Positions 59,524-64,000 of a stretch of DNA of 64,000 nucleotides are shown piece after piece. Source of the DNA: Hippophae tibetana. Taxonomy: Eukaryota > Streptophyta > Magnoliopsida > Rosales > Elaeagnaceae. How positions within the stretch are numbered: position 1 is the stretch's first letter; each line of letters starts with the position of its first letter. The position numbers and the translations under genes were made by a program. The notes below the pieces were generated by a model that ran no database searches, was not told the DNA's origin, and saw only the letters and a list, made by a program, of their open reading frames with translations. The stretch covers positions 21,651,501 through 21,715,500 of the forward strand of contig CM072806.1 in the NCBI GenBank assembly GCA_037013495.1. Direction: 5' to 3'.

Positions 59524-62500
59524 CTCTCTGCTTTTGCAGCTACTTGTTCTTCAAATTCAAATCGTCGCTTTGGATGTTCGATTTAGTTTCTACCATTAAG
59601 AAAATTTACAGAGCAAAAGGGAGAGTAAAAACCGAAAAGGAAGTTCTTTGCCTTTGAGATTACTCTTCGGTTTGATAAGGCTTTTTTTGTTTTTTCGATT
59701 TTGAAATTGTATCCCTTTACGTGTTTTTCAAATTGGGTTTTTGGGGAACTTTGGGTGTGAGAGAAGATATTAGATGGCAGGATACTTTAACGTGATAGGA
59801 GACTAGGAGTAGTTGGTCCATGGCCAACTATGGGGAGATTTGAGTCTTTAATTCGGTATGATAATTTACCTAATTCTCTACTCTTTTTATTTCAGGGAAA
59901 AAAAAATAGTTTGCAAGCGGCTTTCGCTTTACGAATCCAAAGCATCGCGAAATCATTGAATTATTTTGGTGTAATTTTTTCACCATTTGTAACGTAAAAG
60001 TTATACTATAATTTTTCTATTCTTTAATAAACAATATCAAGTCTTAGGCAAAAAATTATATTTATTTATAAAATAAAATATTTTTTTATTCTATAATTAA
60101 TTTCTTAACAATTATTATATAAAATTAATTAATTAACTAATTAGTAATAATAATAAATTTAAAAACTATATTCTTAAAAACATAGATATATGCTAATTAA
60201 AATATTATATTTAATTCAAGAAAAATAGAATTAAAAATATATATAGATGGATATTAATTTTTCAAACTTGTATATTTATCCCACAAATATTCAATTAATA
60301 TATTTCAAATTACAATGTGAGTTTTTTATTTTTAATTCATTTTTATTCTTGATTTGTCAATGGCAAAAGGTCAGTGAGTACTAGTGAGTTGGGCTATAAA
60401 ACATCATGACAAGTGTGGCGAAGAATTTTGTATTATAGTCGAAGGTAACTGAGGCCTCACCAGACGTGCTCAATGTGTCGCTAGTAAGGGTGGCCGACGA
60501 GCACTTATTTTGCCTATAAAAAAGAAAACACAAACACCTGTTTCTTACATCAAAATATTTTCATTTTTTTTTTCTCTGTGTACTCTTTATCTCTCTAAAT
60601 TGTTTTACCATCTTTAGTAGTTTTTAAGAGGTCAATTTAAGGATAAAATTTATTAGCATTCGAGTTAAAAAGAGTGAAGTGTCAGAATGAAAAGTTATTA
60701 GATTTTACTTTGATAAATTCGATAGGGTAAGTTGTTTCATTAAGGGTTGTTTTTTACGATAAATAATTAAGCTGAAAATGTATTACAATATTTGAAAATT
60801 AATTATATTAATTTTTGCTAAAAAGAAAAATGAATCAACAATAGAAATGGGAATGTAGAAAAAATGTATCTATTGGTAAGAAAACCTATTTCACTTTTTA
60901 TTCATGTATTTTTTTAGAAAAATATCGTGCATGTTCATACGTTTAAAATTGTGAAGAAAACTAATGTCATGTTTACATTTTATAATATAGTATATGACGT
61001 GGATGTTTATATTGGTACATATGATTTTATAATATGAAATGTGATATTTAATAAAGTATATGGTATCAATGATTTTATGCATGAGATTGTCTCTTTTGTG
61101 AGAGTTTTACTTGTGTAGTCTCGTGGAGTTTGGTACCTTGAAGATAATGGTTATAACTGACATATTTTTGCATGGATTATATGTATGTATCTACACATGT
61201 ATCTTGGAGTTTGACCACACATAAGTCTTAAATTTGGACCTCCCATGTTCCTTAGAATTGATCCTTATGTGCCTCGAAGTTAACCATCCATATGCCTCGG
61301 AGTTAACCTATACATATGCCATATGATCTCGAAGTACAACCGTATATATGTCACATATCTTGTTCTCACATGGGCCTTGGATCTGACCCTTATGTGCCTT
61401 AAAATTAACCACTCTTGTATTTTGGAGTTGACCAACACATATGGATAATGCATGTTATGCATATGAATTTATAATTTGGCATAACATACTTTATAATTAT
61501 TGTTTAAGCCTGCATTGATTACCTATAATGTACACTTCTCCTCGTTCAAAAAATGAAGACGTACATGTATACCTAATTTAAATAAAATATCCTCGTTTTA
61601 TATTGTATATGATTATTGTTTTTTTTTCAACGATCATTCATCCAATCTTTATATCGTAAAACGCATGCATTGTTTTATTTATTGATATGTTGAATGGAGT
61701 AAACTCCTATTGAGATAGTCGTACCTCATTCTTTTTTTTTCCTTATATTTCAAAATAAATATCAATAGGGTAACAAGTGGACTAGTGTTGATCAAGAAAG
61801 TATATTAAGGTTGATTTCTTTATCTTGCTATTTCATTTATATCCTGTAATATTATTGGAGGCATTATTGATACTAGTATAAATGTTTTATGTATGATTTT
61901 TCATGTTTTAAATATACCTTCGTTCATATGTTTGCTTTTCATTAGATTAGGTACAAAGTAGTTTTCAAAATATTATAATATTTTCAAACATGGTATATCT
62001 CAAATTTAATAATTTATCATTTTAAATATATAATTTTCCTTTAAATATATTTTAATTTATCTATTCTTTTTACCCATGTACCCATTTTTCGTATTGTAAT
62101 AATAAAAATTATCAAAGTAATTAAATTTTAGAAATAAATAATAAATAAACCTTATGTAAAACTAATAAAAACATTAATATGTATAAATATTAAAAATCAA
62201 TATATATATATAATAGGAATAAAGTGGTGTTATTTTTATCAATTTTATAAAATAAAAACTTCTAATAAATTTAACTATATTTGTCTTTAAAACTTTATGG
62301 TATTTATTAAAAATCAACCAATTAAATTAGACCTAGGGTTTTTGAAAAAAATATGTCCACCCCTACTATTATGCCTAATAGAGATGTAAAATGGCAATGA
62401 TTCATTTAATGATTAGATTGTGTTGGAGATCAACCCATTAATAAAAATATTTTATAACGTTGAATAATTTCGAGTTTAAATTATCATGGATCAAATTATC

Positions 62501-62800
62501 ATGTCATCAACTCTATAAAAAAAATTAATAAAAAAATATTATTTTAACTAAATATAACTTATTAAATTTATTGGATCGGGTCAGAATCATGACTAATTTA
62601 ATTGATAAAATAATTTTAAAATATAAATTTAATAGATTAATTTCAAGTTATCATATCATATTTAATTCATCTAATAAATAAATTAAAACAAATCATTTCA
62701 TATTATATTAAATTATTTCGCATTCGAATATACTTAATATCATGCTAGTTGAGAAAAATTGCCACCTATTTTACAAAATTTTAAATCGATGTTTTTAGGC
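59524..62800. other. AT-rich intergenic DNA
   Basis: The first 200-300 bases are the expected promoter and 5' leader of the minus-strand gene. Beyond that no gene is recognised. A degenerate repeat array lies at about 61190-61445. Confidence 0.5.
61190..61445. repeat. Degenerate tandem array, unit about 28-30 bp
   Basis: Units of the form GCCTCGGAGTTAACCACACATATG recur with many changes (for example near 61202, 61268, 61295, 61325, 61370 and 61418). Possibly a decayed minisatellite. Confidence 0.55.
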
Positions 62801-62841
62801 TGAGTAGATTGGACAGAGAAATCGGACCGATTAGTTTTCGG

Positions 62842-62904
62842 CACGTGTCCAACAGAGAAAGGGATATATAAAAGCCAAAAGTGGGGTCACCAAGTGCACA
62901 CGTG
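62842..62904 (+). promoter_or_regulatory. Promoter with two G-boxes and a TATA box
   Basis: CACGTG at 62842-62847 (in GGCACGTGTCC, an ABRE-like context), TATATAAAA at 62865-62873, and a second CACGTG at 62899-62904. Transcription would start near 62895-62905 if the usual 30-base spacing holds. A (TC)n tract at about 62987-63014 follows in the leader, common in plant core promoters and 5' UTRs. Confidence 0.65.
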
Positions 62905-62940
62905 TATTATTAAATCCCGCGGATCACAGGATTCACAGCC

Positions 62941-63036
62941 ATGTTTGATCTTATCGCACCTCCCATTCCACCGCACCAAACCAACGTCTCTCTCTCTCTC
63001 TCTCCCTCTCTCTCCATGATCTTCATTTCAAAATAA
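62941..63036 (+). other. Upstream open reading frame, 31 codons
   Basis: ATG at 62941 opens a frame beginning MFDLIAPPIPPHQTNVSLSL that ends TAA at 63034-63036, after the TC tract. Two smaller frames follow, at about 63132-63170 (12 codons) and 63272-63286 (4 codons). All lie in the presumed leader of the gene starting at 63294 and could lower its translation, unless they fall in a 5' UTR intron. Confidence 0.4.
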
Positions 63037-63293
63037 AAAACACACACTGACTCAATCATCAGCTCTCAGAGCTCCTCAAACGTCAAATTTCCCCAAACAA
63101 AGATTCACCCATAATCCTCTCTTTCACTCTCATGGGGTCATTCTTTTATTTCCTCAATTATATTTGTTAAAATAAAAGTCAAATATTCGCCGAGTTCTTC
63201 TTTTTCCTTGGGAAACTTTGTTGAAATTAAAGCTGTCTCTAGCTTAGAGCTAGGCTTTTTCGTTTCCCTCAATGTCGTTTCATTGATTTGTAA

Positions 63294-63595
63294 ATGGCGG
63301 TCAATTCTAAATGTTTCGCGACTCAGTTTGATTTCAAGATTAGACGGCTTGGTTTTCATCCTCCTCCGCCTCATAGTATCAATGGCTTCGTCAAACGGAA
63401 GAAGGTGAGCTTTAAGGTTGAACGAATTAGTTCGCTTCGACTTAGCTGTTGTTGTTCCGATTCTTTAGTTCCGTTACGGAGAGGCTCTGGAAATTGTTTG
63501 GAGAAGAACGAGGAATGGCGTTTTGATCCAAAGAATAGTAATAATAGAGTTCGAGCACAGGTCTTATCCTTGGCATTGCCCTTTTCTTCTTCTCA
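63294..63595 (+). CDS. First exon of an unidentified, probably organelle-targeted protein
   Basis: The start is the first ATG opening a long frame (63294, ATGG). The frame begins MAVNSKCFATQFDFKIRR and continues rich in Ser, Arg and Lys with few acidic residues (ISSLRLSCCCSDSLVPLRR). This composition suggests a chloroplast or mitochondrial transit peptide. A consensus splice donor GTAAGT follows TCTTCA at 63595/63596; a weaker alternative lies at 63560/63561 (CAG|GTCTTA). The rest of the gene is beyond or near the right edge. At 63951-64000 a coding-looking stretch (QPMVVDYQIDRMTNSS) could be the next exon, and it fits the phase of the weaker donor, not the stronger one. The product is not identified. 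Confidence 0.6.
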
Positions 63596-64000
63596 GTAAG
63601 TCACATTCTTCTTTATTTTTCTCCTTTGCTAATTTTGAGCTCTGAATTTGTACTCGTTTGAAAGTATCGAGTTTTCCTATGCTGAAAATTTCGACATTAT
63701 TGAGATTGAAGAATCTAAATGAGGGATTGACGGATTATGGAAGATTGATTATTCGATGATTTCGACTGGATTTGTGCGATTTAAAAATTTGGGACATATT
63801 GTGTCTTTGTTTCTATAAATGTGTTTCAGTCTTTTGTCTCGCTTGTTGGAGTTGGAAAATAACATTAATGAGATGTTTGATATTGTTTGTAGTAAAAATG
63901 TAGGTCACACATATGGTAAAGCTTATGTGTCTCCACAGGGTTAAATTGAGCAGCCCATGGTTGTAGACTACCAAATTGACAGAATGACCAATAGTTCTAG

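Noticed and set aside
61100-61445. Regular repeats considered as a CRISPR-like array
   Set aside because: The units are degenerate, without constant spacers, and the DNA is plant nuclear; a minisatellite is the simpler reading.

Overview
This is nuclear DNA of a flowering plant, almost certainly a eudicot (inference). It is AT-rich, holds few and widely spaced host genes, and carries dense plant-type transposons: Ty3/gypsy, Copia and TRIM LTR elements, CACTA (En/Spm) elements and a hAT-like MITE. The only well-supported host genes are an intronless LSD1-like histone demethylase of the LDL1 type (20152-22569, minus), a two-exon gene for a predicted type II membrane protein of an uncharacterised plant family (56436-59523, minus), and the first exon of a gene with a targeting-peptide-like N-terminus that runs off the right edge (63294 onward, plus).

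Layout. 1-3944: a Ty3/gypsy element on the minus strand, cut by the window edge, inserted at the primer-binding site of an older Copia copy. The LTR of that Copia copy was itself entered by a small non-coding TRIM (4117-5520). 7153-11449: a shortened CACTA element. 11450-17099: old retroelement debris holding a decayed Copia element (13076-17099, minus). 17100-30148: AT-rich DNA around the LDL1 gene, with two short SINE-like remnants. 30149-33940: a second copy of the same Copia family, opposite strand, lacking its 3' end. 33941-35278: a large inverted duplication that contains a coding-looking segment and a poly(A) tract. 35817-41023: a younger Copia element with both LTRs. 41340-54750: two Athila/Tat-like gypsy fragments, one of them split by a 9.9-kb CACTA element (42013-51890). 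That CACTA element carries TNP2-type and TNP1-type transposase genes, a Ulp1-like protease segment, a conserved hairpin and a nested solo LTR. 55509-55984: a hAT-like MITE with target duplication. 56436-64000: the two right-hand host genes, with long non-coding DNA between them.

The host genes show no operon-like relation. LDL1 is a chromatin repressor that removes H3K4 methyl marks; the 56-59 kb gene probably acts in the secretory pathway; the right-edge gene has a G-box/TATA promoter and short upstream reading frames. Most of the novelty lies in the transposons: two CACTA sisters that document an internal deletion and share a long hairpin, a solo LTR packed with CACGTG boxes, a gypsy LTR dense in CTAG with a perfect heat-shock-element motif, and the inverted duplication at 34-35 kb, which is the least explained structure in the window.
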